Shown: one piece after another, positions 42,222 to 51,270 of the stretch
Layout: every line of letters starts with the position of its first letter
Numbering within the stretch: position 1 is the first letter of the stretch
From: Bin55 sp963667455
Lineage (GTDB): Bacteria; Pseudomonadota; Gammaproteobacteria; Pseudomonadales; Azotimanducaceae
DNA length: 64,000 nucleotides
Direction of reading: 5' to 3'
NCBI GenBank assembly: GCA_963667455.2
Contig: CAXXFR010000019.1
Coordinates: 62,001 to 126,000 of the forward strand
Made by a program: the position numbers and the translations under genes
Notes under the pieces: model-generated
The model's input: only the letters and a program-made list of their open reading frames with translations
Told to the model about the DNA's origin: nothing
Database searches by the model: none

Positions 42222-44372
42222 ATGATTGATCGATCAACCGACCGCCGGCGGACAAGCCGTCGAAGTGGACAGACAGACTCCAATACGGTAGCTGAGCGTG
42301 AAGACTCCCTACTTCGTCTGTGGACGCTTCGCTTCTGTTGCCGGTACGGCAAGATGCGCAGGCGCATTGAGAGGAACGGTCTGACCAACGCAATTCTGGT
42401 CGAGAAAATCCAGTCCGCCATGCGCGAGATCGGTTCGCACGACCTGAAAGCCAATAGCGCATTGGACGTTCTAAACTCCGAACTGAAGATAGCTCAGAGA
42501 TCAGCCGAACAGACATTGCTTCCTGAGGGATTGCGAAACAATGTGCGGCGCTTGAGAGAGCTGTTTGACTTAACGGAAGTCGAAGCCGACATACTCACAT
42601 TGGCAATCATGCTTTCGACCGACCTTGACCTGGCCTCCCAATTGAAAGTGTCGAAATCCTTGACGTTGGACGATGTCATTGAGATTGTCTCGGTTGTGCT
42701 CGACTTTAGCGTTCGCGACGTTCAGTCCGCTATCAATTCCGCTTCAGGTCTGTACAAGCACGGATTGCTACGCACAGAACTTGCTCAATCAAAGCGCAAG
42801 GGCCTCGCGGCATGGCTGACTCCCTATAGCCCAGATCATGTTGCCAAGATGATGCAAGACAGTGAGAAGGAAGCACTGTTGATCGAAGACGCGTTTACCA
42901 AGGACTCTCCGACGGAACTGGTGTTGGAGGACTTTTCTTATCTCGGTCAGTCTCTTGACTTTCTGACAGCTCACTTCCGGCGGTCTGTTGAATCGGGAAA
43001 GACTGGCGTGAACTACTTGCTCCACGGAGATCGTGGATCCGGAAAGACCGAGTTCTGCAGAGCATTTTCCAAAGAAGTAGATCGGGTTCTACTCGAGGTG
43101 GCTCAAGTAGAAACGGGAAGCGAAGTCATGGAACTCAAGCAGAGAACGTGCGCGGTGCTGCTGAGCCAGCGAATCGCCGAGAAACTAGGAGGATTCGTTG
43201 TTGTTGACAATGCCGACGAGTTGCTCCTGCATTTCGGGCAACGATATATGAATGCCAGTTTTCGATTTCAAGCAAGAAACTGCGAGTTCGACGAGGCAGG
43301 CGAACCGTTAGAACGCATGATGGCTTCGAACCCGGTGCCCACAGTCTGGATCGTTCGCGACCAAGATGATGTCTTCGACGAGATCCTTGCTGAGTTTGAC
43401 GGAGTGTATGAAATGCAGAGTCCATCGTCGACTCGCCTCAGGGAGATGGTCAAGAAACAACTTCCTGGTTGCGAGGAGAGTCTCGTGCGAAGAATCGCAT
43501 CCGTACCGGGTATCAATCGGGCCACGATACATGCCGCTCGTGACTTCGCTTCAACAATCGCCGACAGTCCCCAATCTAGCGTTTGGGTCGAAGCTTTCAT
43601 CGAAGCGTTCAATGCACGTCAGAAGATTCGCAAGAAACCTGTCATTGGAACGAATGTCCCCACGTTGCGAACTAGTCTGTATCACGAACGCTACGTCAGT
43701 TCACAGCCAAACTTGGATGGAGTCATGCATCGCATTGGCGAAGAATGCAGAGCGCGATTGCTCCTATACGGACCGCCTGGGACTGGAAAGACTGCTTGGG
43801 CCGGGAACTTGGCCAAGGAGCTGGATATCGATCTGGTGCAAGTTACCGCATCGCAAATCCAACATCACTACCCAGGCAGAGCTGAAAGAAGAATCAGGAA
43901 AGTGTTCTCGAAAGCCCAACAATCAGGAGCACTGCTCTTGTTCGATGAAGCCGACACCTTCCTCTACGACCGTCGGAATGCACACCGATCTTGGGAAGTT
44001 TCTTTCGTGAATGAATTTCTCACACAGCTAGAGAACTACACAGGATTGATTGCGGCAACGACTAACCTACGGTCACTTGTCGATAGTGCGGCGATTCGTC
44101 GTTTCGACATTAAAGTAGAGTTCAAGTTTCTTGAGTTCGAGCAAGTGACAGGACTCTTTAGAGCTTACTGTGAACGGTATGGATTACGCGTTACGGACGA
44201 ACGAGAACTCGATGAGTTGCGCAACATTGGTGTGCTAACCCCAGGAGACTTCGCCGCCGTGGATGAACGAAGCCGCTTCTTCCCAATCCGGTCAGTTGAG
44301 CAGTTCAGGGAAGCTTTAATCGACGAGTGCTCTCTCAAGCCCGATTCCAATAGGCAATTTGGATTTCAGTAG
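42222..44372 (+). CDS. Tandem-AAA+ ATPase, copy D
   Basis: 716 residues from ATG 42222; earlier codons in the frame cover the promoter and are not like copy C. Aligns with C along its whole length: MIDRSTDRRRTSRRSGQ start, LRRLRELFDLTEVEADIL, D1 Walker A GDRGSGKTEF and Walker B VVVDNADELL (again Asn for Glu), D2 GPPGTGKTAWAGNL, LLFDEADTFLYDRR, ATTNLRSL and AAIRRFDIK. The two ATPases could form a mixed hexamer. Identity is highest in D2 (LLRSL... DFAAVDER) and lowest in the N-domain and D1 lid, where partners probably bind. Downstream, 207 bp of spacer lead to protein E. Confidence 0.8.
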   Translation: MIDRSTDRRRTSRRSGQTDSNTVAEREDSLLRLWTLRFCCRYGKMRRRIERNGLTNAILVEKIQSAMREIGSHDLKANSALDVLNSELKIAQRSAEQTLLPEGLRNNVRRLRELFDLTEVEADILTLAIMLSTDLDLASQLKVSKSLTLDDVIEIVSVVLDFSVRDVQSAINSASGLYKHGLLRTELAQSKRKGLAAWLTPYSPDHVAKMMQDSEKEALLIEDAFTKDSPTELVLEDFSYLGQSLDFLTAHFRRSVESGKTGVNYLLHGDRGSGKTEFCRAFSKEVDRVLLEVAQVETGSEVMELKQRTCAVLLSQRIAEKLGGFVVVDNADELLLHFGQRYMNASFRFQARNCEFDEAGEPLERMMASNPVPTVWIVRDQDDVFDEILAEFDGVYEMQSPSSTRLREMVKKQLPGCEESLVRRIASVPGINRATIHAARDFASTIADSPQSSVWVEAFIEAFNARQKIRKKPVIGTNVPTLRTSLYHERYVSSQPNLDGVMHRIGEECRARLLLYGPPGTGKTAWAGNLAKELDIDLVQVTASQIQHHYPGRAERRIRKVFSKAQQSGALLLFDEADTFLYDRRNAHRSWEVSFVNEFLTQLENYTGLIAATTNLRSLVDSAAIRRFDIKVEFKFLEFEQVTGLFRAYCERYGLRVTDERELDELRNIGVLTPGDFAAVDERSRFFPIRSVEQFREALIDECSLKPDSNRQFGFQ

Positions 44373-44579
44373 AGTGCCTAGATCTTTAATGAGAGTGTCC
44401 CATCGCCGTCTGGTTGAGATTGAAGTGTCCGTGCTTCATGAACCCCCGCCCAGTAGGACTAATTCCTTCTCCCGATACGTCTCAAGCCACGAACCAAGAA
44501 TCAATCCAACATCTAATCGATCTAGTACCACTGCCCAAGTCGCAGAGACTTGCAATTTTGAACCGATAGGAGTCTACCA

Positions 44580-45233
44580 ATGAACACGCCGAAACGAACG
44601 AACCGGCCTCATCGTAGCGAGTCGGACACCAGCAATTTAGAGCCATCTTTCCAGAACATGCTGAAAGTTCGCCGGAAATTCTCGTGCGGGATGATCTCTG
44701 CGCACAAAATCGTATACGGCCGCAAGAGCCGTCAATCAGCTAAGGGGACAAGTGCTATGCAGGCCGCTGACGGACACCTTTCGTTCCGAGAACATATACA
44801 AGACAATCATTTGCTTCACATCAGGTTATCCGGGCTTTCTCCTGACTGGATGTATGAGGAGAAAAATGAAGAACGTGAGAAAGAGATGGCTTCTGTCATA
44901 AGTCAGAGCGGCTATAACCAATTTCTGATGGAGAGCTTCTTCGCAAGGGTCAAGATAAACTCGTTTTGGGTTTGGAACGACGCAGACCCAGGCGCGGGCA
45001 GTGGAGATCTTTTGACCTTTCTTCAGCGATTGGCAAAGGATTTCGAACAAGACTCATTTCAGCTCATTCCGTTCAAGAAGCAAATAACCCTGTACAGACG
45101 AGATTTGGACATCAATGGAGCTTGGAATGGCAACTGGCTCACTACGGGAATGGGATACATATCGAAAGTGAAGACGGGGCAGGTCCGTGTAGCTGAAAGT
45201 TATCGTCTGCTAGAGATTACTGGACCTCATTAG
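44580..45233 (+). CDS. Island family protein E, short divergent member
   Basis: 217 residues; ATG 44580 with AGGAG ~9 nt upstream. It keeps the family core: RKFSCGMISAHKIVYGRKS, EEREKEMASVISQSGYNQFL, DLLTFLQRLAKDFEQDSFQL and ITLYRRDLDINGAWNGNW. The ~80-residue C-terminal helical part present in A, B and F is missing, and the protein ends in YRLLEITGPH. No promoter palindrome precedes it, so it may be co-transcribed with the AAA+ gene or use an unrecognised promoter. Similarity to A/B is weak but in the right order; the relationship should be confirmed by profile comparison. Function unknown. Confidence 0.55.
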   Translation: MNTPKRTNRPHRSESDTSNLEPSFQNMLKVRRKFSCGMISAHKIVYGRKSRQSAKGTSAMQAADGHLSFREHIQDNHLLHIRLSGLSPDWMYEEKNEEREKEMASVISQSGYNQFLMESFFARVKINSFWVWNDADPGAGSGDLLTFLQRLAKDFEQDSFQLIPFKKQITLYRRDLDINGAWNGNWLTTGMGYISKVKTGQVRVAESYRLLEITGPH

Positions 45234-45357
45234 AGTCTATTGTCCTATCGGATTTATCACTACCTGAATCGGTGCAAGTGCCGTCGACTGTGGCGCGTTG
45301 ACTCTAGCACATACATTTCGAAAACTGAAGCGAACTACAGCTAATGGGAGCGAATCA

Positions 45358-46353
45358 ATGAATGACACTACTTTGTGTTGCCCAAGTGAACAGGGCACAC
45401 CTTTCGAAGAGCAAGAATTTGAGACTACGATAAGTGAATTGTTGGAGATTTGTGCGAATTTCTCGTATGGAATATTGTCAGCACAACGCAATCGGTTCAA
45501 CTTGAATAGTCTACAGGACTTCAAGAGTCTATTTGCGCGAGTCGAGAGCGGAGTCATCGATCCAGTGCAGGTCGTGCAGCAGTTGTTGCAAAGGAACCGA
45601 ACATTGCAACGTGAAAACGCGTTAGTTAATGAAAGGCGGGAGAATAAGCTCGCGTCGGTCATAACCTATGAGCGTCTAGATCGATTCAATATTCGAGGTG
45701 TCTTTGAGGATTCCGTGGACACTGACTTTTTGGTTTGGTATGACGGTGACTCGGACAACCAGATGGCTGATTTGCTACTCACGCTTCTCAAAGAGCAGAG
45801 TGCGAATTTCGGTCAACATTCGTTCATCTACCAACGCAAGGATGAGCCGGTGTGTCGATATTCTCGATCATGGAATGGCGATAGCGGCCAGTTCGGCGAG
45901 TGGCTAGTCGAGAGCGTTGGATCTGTGTCGACGCTCCAAGATCTTGAGAGGTTGTTGGGACGAAGCAAACTGACATCATTCCTCAATTGGGCTGGTATTG
46001 ATGTGGAAGCTCGAATTGACTCAGAATCAGGTTCGGAGAAAGCTTCTCCTACGCTCGTAGACTTGATTTCGCAACAGTCTATGGGCTACACAATTCGACG
46101 AGTTATTGGTCCGATTGAAGGCTGGGATGGAAGTTACGGTTTCTTCTCCGGGTTGGCAAATCAGGAGCGAGATTCGGAGGCTAAGTGTCACATGGATACG
46201 GTGGCGTTCTTGGAAGAAATAGCCAAAGAGCGATATATCTCGACCACGGAATTTGAAGCGATCGCGGATCGACTCGAGGCGAAGAGGAAAAGGCTTAGCA
46301 GGGGTGTGCGTCGGCGGATAGCTCGAAAGTTCCCGTTGTTTAGTGAGAGTTGA
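45358..46353 (+). CDS. Island family protein F
   Basis: 331 residues; start ATG 45358 after GGGAG, because earlier codons in the frame have no ribosome-binding site and no conserved content. Family core: CANFSYGILSAQRNRFNLNS, a helical linker with NRTLQRENALVNERRENKL, ADLLLTLLKEQSANFGQHSF, IYQRKDEPVCRYSRSWNGDS, then a C-terminal helical tail rich in Arg/Lys (RLEAKRKRLSRGVRRRIARK) that could bind nucleic acid or acidic proteins. Cytoplasmic. It follows E by 124 bp, in the same direction, so E and F may be an operon. The C-terminal tail is the main difference from E and resembles the Arg-rich ends of A and B. Confidence 0.6.
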   Translation: MNDTTLCCPSEQGTPFEEQEFETTISELLEICANFSYGILSAQRNRFNLNSLQDFKSLFARVESGVIDPVQVVQQLLQRNRTLQRENALVNERRENKLASVITYERLDRFNIRGVFEDSVDTDFLVWYDGDSDNQMADLLLTLLKEQSANFGQHSFIYQRKDEPVCRYSRSWNGDSGQFGEWLVESVGSVSTLQDLERLLGRSKLTSFLNWAGIDVEARIDSESGSEKASPTLVDLISQQSMGYTIRRVIGPIEGWDGSYGFFSGLANQERDSEAKCHMDTVAFLEEIAKERYISTTEFEAIADRLEAKRKRLSRGVRRRIARKFPLFSES

Positions 46354-46516
46354 AGCGACGTAGTTGACTCCCGCCAATTGGGTGTGCAGTGCACCGTGAA
46401 GGGTCGGATTCAGTGATGGGTGAAATCAGCATGGAATTCAATGCCGTTGGCACCAGGTGTCGTTGACATAAGCGAGCGGAGTATGATTTCTTGAGCTTGA
46501 CTTACTCCTCTTCCGA

Positions 46517-47515
46517 ATGCCCGCTCGGCAACACAGCATCGATACCACCCTATTCGCGTTGGCCGTTATCAAACGAATCCCAAGGGAACAGACCATTTCG
46601 GCGCAAGAGCTCACGGACCAACTGGAGGAAGCAGGAATTGATCGAAACGTGAGATCAGTGCAACGCATGCTTAAGGTGCTTTCTTCACACTTCGACATTG
46701 ACTGCGACACAGATCACCGCCCGCATCGCTACTGTTGGAAACCGAACGCGGCCGCGATGCTGATTCCCATGGTCGAGCAGAACGAAGCATTGATGTTGCT
46801 ATTTGCGGAACGATTTCTGGCAAACATCCTGCCGCCGGGTGCATTGCCATCGTTTGAAGGAATTCTCAAACAAGCCCACGACATGCTTGTCAACAAGCAA
46901 CAGTCGCATGGTCAGTGGTTGGACAAGGTCCGCGTGGCTCATCCCACGCCTTTACTGTATCCGCCTGATGTCGATCCGGACGTGCTCCGGTCGGTTTCCG
47001 AATGCTTATTCGAGAATCGAAAACTGCGCTTGAATTACCGAAACAGGAGAGGGGAATTGAACGATTGGGTGGTTCTTCCGCTTGGATTGGTTACTCGTGC
47101 ACAAGTGCTCTACTTGATTTCAAAGTTCGATGACAGTGATACCCACTATCGACTTGCGTTACACCGGATGGTTTCGGTGCACCCAACGACCATTCGTTTT
47201 GCTCCTCCCGCAGATTTCGACATTGACCAGAGCATCGCGGAGTATGGATTCTCGCCGGGAAATCGCAAAGTCGTGAAGCTGGAGTTTTATGTCGATAGAA
47301 GGGCTGGGAATCACCTGACCGAGTCCCTACTCTCGAAAGATCAGGTCTGCACTGAGCTGGAGCACGAGTACCATATAGCCGCTACGGTCCGGGACTCGAT
47401 TGAACTGCGACATTGGTTGTGCGGATTCGGCGACTCCATCAGAGACATATCCATCGACGGAGAACGAGTCAACATCAACGAGTCAAGAACTTGGTTTGGT
47501 GGTGATTTAGAGTAG
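46517..47515 (+). CDS. WYL-domain transcriptional regulator
   Basis: 332 residues. The N-terminal part (about 5-80) is a winged-helix of the YafY/HTH-WYL type: ISAQELTDQLEEAGIDRNVRSVQRMLKVLS. The middle (about 140-230) is the WYL domain (LRLNYRNRRGELNDWVVLPLG, VLYLISKFDDSDTHYRLALHR), and a C-terminal WCX-like extension follows. WYL proteins such as BrxR/CapW repress phage-defence genes and release on a ligand. It lies between the F gene and a two-TM protein, in the same direction. A TGTCGTTGACA element (46459-46468) and TATGAT (46482-46487) upstream could be a promoter with a short 13-nt spacer. It is the best candidate to bind the four repeated palindromes; this is inferred from context only. 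Confidence 0.85.
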   Translation: MPARQHSIDTTLFALAVIKRIPREQTISAQELTDQLEEAGIDRNVRSVQRMLKVLSSHFDIDCDTDHRPHRYCWKPNAAAMLIPMVEQNEALMLLFAERFLANILPPGALPSFEGILKQAHDMLVNKQQSHGQWLDKVRVAHPTPLLYPPDVDPDVLRSVSECLFENRKLRLNYRNRRGELNDWVVLPLGLVTRAQVLYLISKFDDSDTHYRLALHRMVSVHPTTIRFAPPADFDIDQSIAEYGFSPGNRKVVKLEFYVDRRAGNHLTESLLSKDQVCTELEHEYHIAATVRDSIELRHWLCGFGDSIRDISIDGERVNINESRTWFGGDLE

Positions 47516-47641
47516 CGGTTCGGCAACGACCAGCGTCCATCGAGGAAGTACGTGCGCCGACTCAATTCATCGCGGGTGAAGACAGTTTTTCTTGGAGCTG
47601 TGCAATCCCTTGAAGACGGACATGGAAAGGAGATTTGACAA

Positions 47642-48352
47642 GTGTCCCAATCCGATAATTCTGACATCAGTGTGATCAAGACACGCAAGATTCCGTGGTA
47701 CAGAAAACACTTACCAGTGGTCGCCCTAAGTGTGGCGATCATTGTCGTAAGTGCGACGTTACTGCATCATATGATGAGTTCCAATGCATCGAACTTGACG
47801 GTCGAGATCATGGCTGCAGTGGTTGCAGTGGTCCTGGTGGTGGCATCCGTGGCCGTAACATTGCACTTTCAGTCTGACTATGAAGTGGAGAGAGACTGTA
47901 AGACCGAGATATTTAAGAAACGATTGGAGATTTATGAACATATTCTTGAAATGTATTCTGAGCTGGATGACGAAGACAATATTAACGAGGACAAACTCAA
48001 CAAGATTCAGAATCTTGCTTTAAGAGCATCTTTGGTAGCCACGACCGACGTCACTGCTTCAATGGCAAACTACACCCGAAATATCTGGCTTGAAAGGAAG
48101 CTATACTTTAGTGATCAGGAAGTGAAAGACCTTCAGGATAAGTTTGGAGATGATCCGCAGAGAAGGATGTATCCCGGGTCATTTCGAAGTTTGGTAAAAG
48201 AGATGAGAGAAGACTTGAATCTTATCGAAGAAGAGGACAAGAAGAAGTTCCTAGAGGAATCGATCAAGATTTTGGTCAATATCGAAAAGAAGTCACAACC
48301 GAAACACACCGTAGCTAGACCTGGTCAGCAAGAGGAATTGCGTAGCGCCTAG
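47642..48352 (+). CDS. Two-TM membrane protein with cytosolic helical domain
   Basis: 236 residues, GTG start with AAGGAG nine bases upstream. Two adjacent membrane helices (about 26-45 LPVVALSVAIIVVSATLL and 54-76 EIMAAVVAVVLVVASVAVTL) then a charged helical region: VERDCKTEIFKKRLEIYEHI, ASLVATTDVTASMANYTRN and IEEEDKKKFLEESIKILVN. The two-TM-plus-helix layout is shared by several small membrane effectors of defence systems and by many unannotated proteins. It directly follows the WYL regulator, suggesting it belongs to the island, but it might equally be the start of the next region. No similarity to holins or to SLATT proteins is established. Confidence 0.6.
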   Translation: MSQSDNSDISVIKTRKIPWYRKHLPVVALSVAIIVVSATLLHHMMSSNASNLTVEIMAAVVAVVLVVASVAVTLHFQSDYEVERDCKTEIFKKRLEIYEHILEMYSELDDEDNINEDKLNKIQNLALRASLVATTDVTASMANYTRNIWLERKLYFSDQEVKDLQDKFGDDPQRRMYPGSFRSLVKEMREDLNLIEEEDKKKFLEESIKILVNIEKKSQPKHTVARPGQQEELRSA

Positions 48353-48383
48353 TCTTCAAATCGTGGAAATCAGGGAGATGAGC

Positions 48384-49568
48384 ATGGACTCGATGAGTGA
48401 ATTTCGAGAGCAGACAAGAGATTGGCTTCGAGCGAATTGTCCCGAAGGAGGTCGAGGTCCTGGCCCAGTCACATCGGGGAGCAGCAAGACACCTGTACGC
48501 GATCCCGATACGCGATTGTGGCTCGACCGGATGATCGAGAAAGGGTGGACGGCTCCCACTTGGCCAGTCGAGTACGGAGGAGGTGGACTCAATACCGAGC
48601 AGTACATGGTCTTGATTGAGGAGATGCGCAACATCAATGCTCGTGTTCCGCTGATGGGCATGGGTATTTCGCTGATCGGACCGACATTGCTCGAGTTCGG
48701 CACCGAGGACCAGAAACAACGCCACATACCTCGAATCGTACGAGCCGAAGTCGGCTGGTGCCAGGGATATAGCGAGCCCAATGCCGGTTCGGACCTTGCC
48801 TCGTTGCAAACCCGAGCCGTGGACAACGGAGACCACTACGTCGTAAACGGATCCAAGATTTGGACATCAGGTGCTCAGATTGCCGACTGGATTTTTGTCT
48901 TGGTTCGAACTGATCCGGATGTTCCGAAGCACGACGGAATCAGCTTTGTTCTCATGGATATGGCGCAAGAGGGAGTCAGCGTCAAGCCGATTCGATTGAT
49001 ATCCGGCGAGTCGCCGTTTTGCGAGACGTTCTTCGACAACGCCATTGTCAAGAAAGAAGACCTTGTTGGAGAATTGAACAAGGGGTGGACTGTCGGCAAA
49101 CGCTTGTTGCAGCACGAACGCGGAAGTATGGCTTCGCTGGTTGGCGGTGGAGTGTCTCGAGAGGCAGGTCCATCGCTCGAACACGAGGCGAAGGCTCTTG
49201 CCGGCGAGAGCAATGGACGCATTGCGGACGAGGCGTTCCGTAGCCGAGTTGTTGAATCCAACATGAACTCACATGCATTCCAATTGACTCAACGACGAAC
49301 CGTTGAAGAGACTGAAGACGGAAGTACTCCCGGTCCACAGACATCCATATTCAAGATGTACGGGACCGAACTCCAGCAGGAGCGAGCAGAACTATTGGTC
49401 GAAATGCGTGGATCCGACGGACTGGGATGGAGTGGACGAGAATTCAGCGCTCACCACATTGGCGGTACCCGCGGATGGCTGGCGGGCAGGGCTGCTTCGA
49501 TCTACAGTGGAAGCAACGAAATCCAACGCAACATTGTTGCGAAGCGCGTGTTGGGACTACCTGACTAG
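48384..49568 (+). CDS. Acyl-CoA dehydrogenase
   Basis: 394 residues from ATG 48384, which follows CAGGGAG by six bases (ATG 48378 and GTG 48363 are possible). Typical segments: GWTAPTWPVEYGGGGLNTEQ, GWCQGYSEPNAGSDLASLQT, NGSKIWTSGAQIADW, VGELNKGWTVGKRLLQHERG and SIYSGSNEIQRNIVAKRVLG. The catalytic Glu position is in the C-terminal helix near the terminal segment. It oxidises an acyl-CoA with FAD and passes electrons to ETF. The upstream island ends 31 bp earlier. The N-terminal ~20 residues (EFREQTRDWL) are the normal start. It would supply the enoyl-CoA step of a beta-oxidation-like route served by the hydratase at 56630 and the ligase at 60032. Chain-length class not assigned. Confidence 0.92.
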   Translation: MDSMSEFREQTRDWLRANCPEGGRGPGPVTSGSSKTPVRDPDTRLWLDRMIEKGWTAPTWPVEYGGGGLNTEQYMVLIEEMRNINARVPLMGMGISLIGPTLLEFGTEDQKQRHIPRIVRAEVGWCQGYSEPNAGSDLASLQTRAVDNGDHYVVNGSKIWTSGAQIADWIFVLVRTDPDVPKHDGISFVLMDMAQEGVSVKPIRLISGESPFCETFFDNAIVKKEDLVGELNKGWTVGKRLLQHERGSMASLVGGGVSREAGPSLEHEAKALAGESNGRIADEAFRSRVVESNMNSHAFQLTQRRTVEETEDGSTPGPQTSIFKMYGTELQQERAELLVEMRGSDGLGWSGREFSAHHIGGTRGWLAGRAASIYSGSNEIQRNIVAKRVLGLPD

Positions 49569-49650
49569 CCGACCGGTTGCTCGACTCCAACTGGCCGAGC
49601 AACCTGGTAATGAATCGCCCTGTTTCACCTGAAACTGTTGATTGTTGCCC

Positions 49651-50352
49651 ATGAAGCCAATCCGAATTGGCCTTCTCGTGGCCGTAGTCGTGGCGATTGT
49701 GCTGTTCTTTGTCCTTGGATACGGCGAGTACTTGACGCTTGACTACCTGAAGGAGCAGAGAGACCGGGTACTTCAACTCTACAACGATCATCCAGTGTTG
49801 ACGATCTTGGCGTTCATCGCCGTGTATGTGTTGTTGACGAGCCTTTCAATCCCGAGTGCTACAGGATTGACTCTTCTAGCAGGGGCACTCTTCGATCTGT
49901 TTGTCGGAGTCATCGTTGTGGCCGTAGCCAGTACTTGTGGTGCGACGTTCGCCTTCCTACTTGCCCGATATTTCTTTCGGGATGTGGTGCAAACCAAGTT
50001 TTCGAAGCAGCTAGGTTTCATCAATCGAGGAATGGACCGCGACGGAATCTTCTACCTGTTCGCGATAAGGGTGGCACCCGCCATACCGTACTTTGTAGTC
50101 AACGCCGCGATGGGATTGACTACGATAAGGTTGTGGCCGTACTTTTGGGTGAGCGGGATAGGGATGCTCGGAGCAACAACGGTCTTCGTCAATGCTGGTA
50201 GCCAGTTGGGAAGATTGGAGTCTTTCTCGGGCATTCTCTCACCCGGTCTGATGCTTGCTCTGCTTCTGTTGGGAATCTTTCCATTAGCCGTCAAACTACT
50301 CTTGAGGGCGTTCGGCAAGCTAAACGAATCGGAGAATAGGGGCGATTTGTAG
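49651..50352 (+). CDS. TVP38/TMEM64 (DedA-like) membrane protein
   Basis: 233 residues from ATG 49651. Membrane helices: 5-25 (IGLLVAVVVAIVLFFVLGY), 45-65 (TILAFIAVYVLLTSLSIPS), 70-105 (GLTLLAGALFDLFVGVIVVA), then a re-entrant-looking GATFAFLLARYFFR, and 150-175, 190-215. The VTT-domain segment FAIRVAPAIPYFVVNAAMGL is the family signature. Such proteins act as lipid scramblases or flippases. It is separate from the acyl-CoA dehydrogenase gene (82-bp gap). No partner is evident; the family is usually encoded alone. Confidence 0.85.
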   Translation: MKPIRIGLLVAVVVAIVLFFVLGYGEYLTLDYLKEQRDRVLQLYNDHPVLTILAFIAVYVLLTSLSIPSATGLTLLAGALFDLFVGVIVVAVASTCGATFAFLLARYFFRDVVQTKFSKQLGFINRGMDRDGIFYLFAIRVAPAIPYFVVNAAMGLTTIRLWPYFWVSGIGMLGATTVFVNAGSQLGRLESFSGILSPGLMLALLLLGIFPLAVKLLLRAFGKLNESENRGDL

Positions 50353-50469
50353 ACCTAGACTGCTGAGAAGCGGGACTAGTAGAAGCTAGCCGATACCTGA
50401 GGACTTGACTTCGACGGATCGTTGTGTATTGACTACAATTGGAGTCCACCGTCCTTGCAACTAGGTGTC

Positions 50470-51270
50470 ATGATGCGGCCCATTCAACTCTTACAGAGAC
50501 TATTTTTTCTGACGGCACTGTTTGTCTGCATATCGAGTACAGCCCAACCCTCGGGATTGTTCTTTGGTGGGCTTGGGTCGATTGCCCAATCAGAAGTCGC
50601 ATTTTCCAAGGACGTGGACAATACGCACCCGGACAACCCAACAACGGTTGCGGGAAGGATATTTCAAACCACTAACGAAGGCGATGGATACCTAGCGCAT
50701 GTGGGCGCGACTGTAGGACTTAGGCACACATGGGACTCACAGTTTCTAAGCGTGCAGCTCGAAGTCGCTACAGGTGCCGGACGCGTCTCCGGATTCGTTC
50801 CCGGTGCGGGTATTTCGTCCTCTCGGGCTCAATATGGCGAAGCTTGGCCTGAGACCTTTGAGGTGAGTCGTACGAACGAAATCGGTTTGGTCGCGAAGTG
50901 GGGACGTTCCACTCAAATGAACAGTTGGACTGCGATATCAGGCTGGTATGTACTGCTGGGAGCAAGGTTCGTGGTTGAAGCGGATTTTGAATTGAGACAC
51001 CAGCGTGGCTGTTATATTCCGAGTGGATGTGAGGGTCAACAATTCCAATCCGGTTCTTTCCAATATGAAGTTGAAGATCGCACTTTTCAGTTTGGTGCAG
51101 GGCTGGAACACACGTTCAATGATCGTCTAGCCGCGCAGTTGGAGTTGCGCATTGAAACTCCTTTCGAGAAGACGTGGGTGGACAAGTTTGAAAACGACAC
51201 AGTGCTTGTCGGTCACGAACTTGAACTGACCAAGTTGACTGTTTCCCTCAATATTTTGAGGTTTTTCTAA
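50470..51270 (+). CDS. Outer-membrane beta-barrel protein
   Basis: 266 residues; ATG at 50470 (another at 50473). A signal peptide (LLQRLFFLTALFVCISSTAQ) precedes alternating strands: HVGATVGLRHTWDSQFLSVQ, NEIGLVAKWGRSTQM, WYVLLGARFVVEADFELRH, QSGSFQYEVEDRTFQFGAGL, and a terminal strand TKLTVSLNILRFF that ends in Phe, the signal for BAM-dependent insertion. A Cys pair (RGCYIPSGC) may be a loop disulfide. Length suits 10-12 strands. It stands alone, with 257 bp of featureless sequence after it. It may be a porin or a small adhesin. Confidence 0.65.
   Translation: MMRPIQLLQRLFFLTALFVCISSTAQPSGLFFGGLGSIAQSEVAFSKDVDNTHPDNPTTVAGRIFQTTNEGDGYLAHVGATVGLRHTWDSQFLSVQLEVATGAGRVSGFVPGAGISSSRAQYGEAWPETFEVSRTNEIGLVAKWGRSTQMNSWTAISGWYVLLGARFVVEADFELRHQRGCYIPSGCEGQQFQSGSFQYEVEDRTFQFGAGLEHTFNDRLAAQLELRIETPFEKTWVDKFENDTVLVGHELELTKLTVSLNILRFF

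Noticed and set aside
48315..48836. 173-codon antisense frame over the acyl-CoA dehydrogenase
   Set aside because: Overlaps a strongly supported gene on the opposite strand and has no conserved content.
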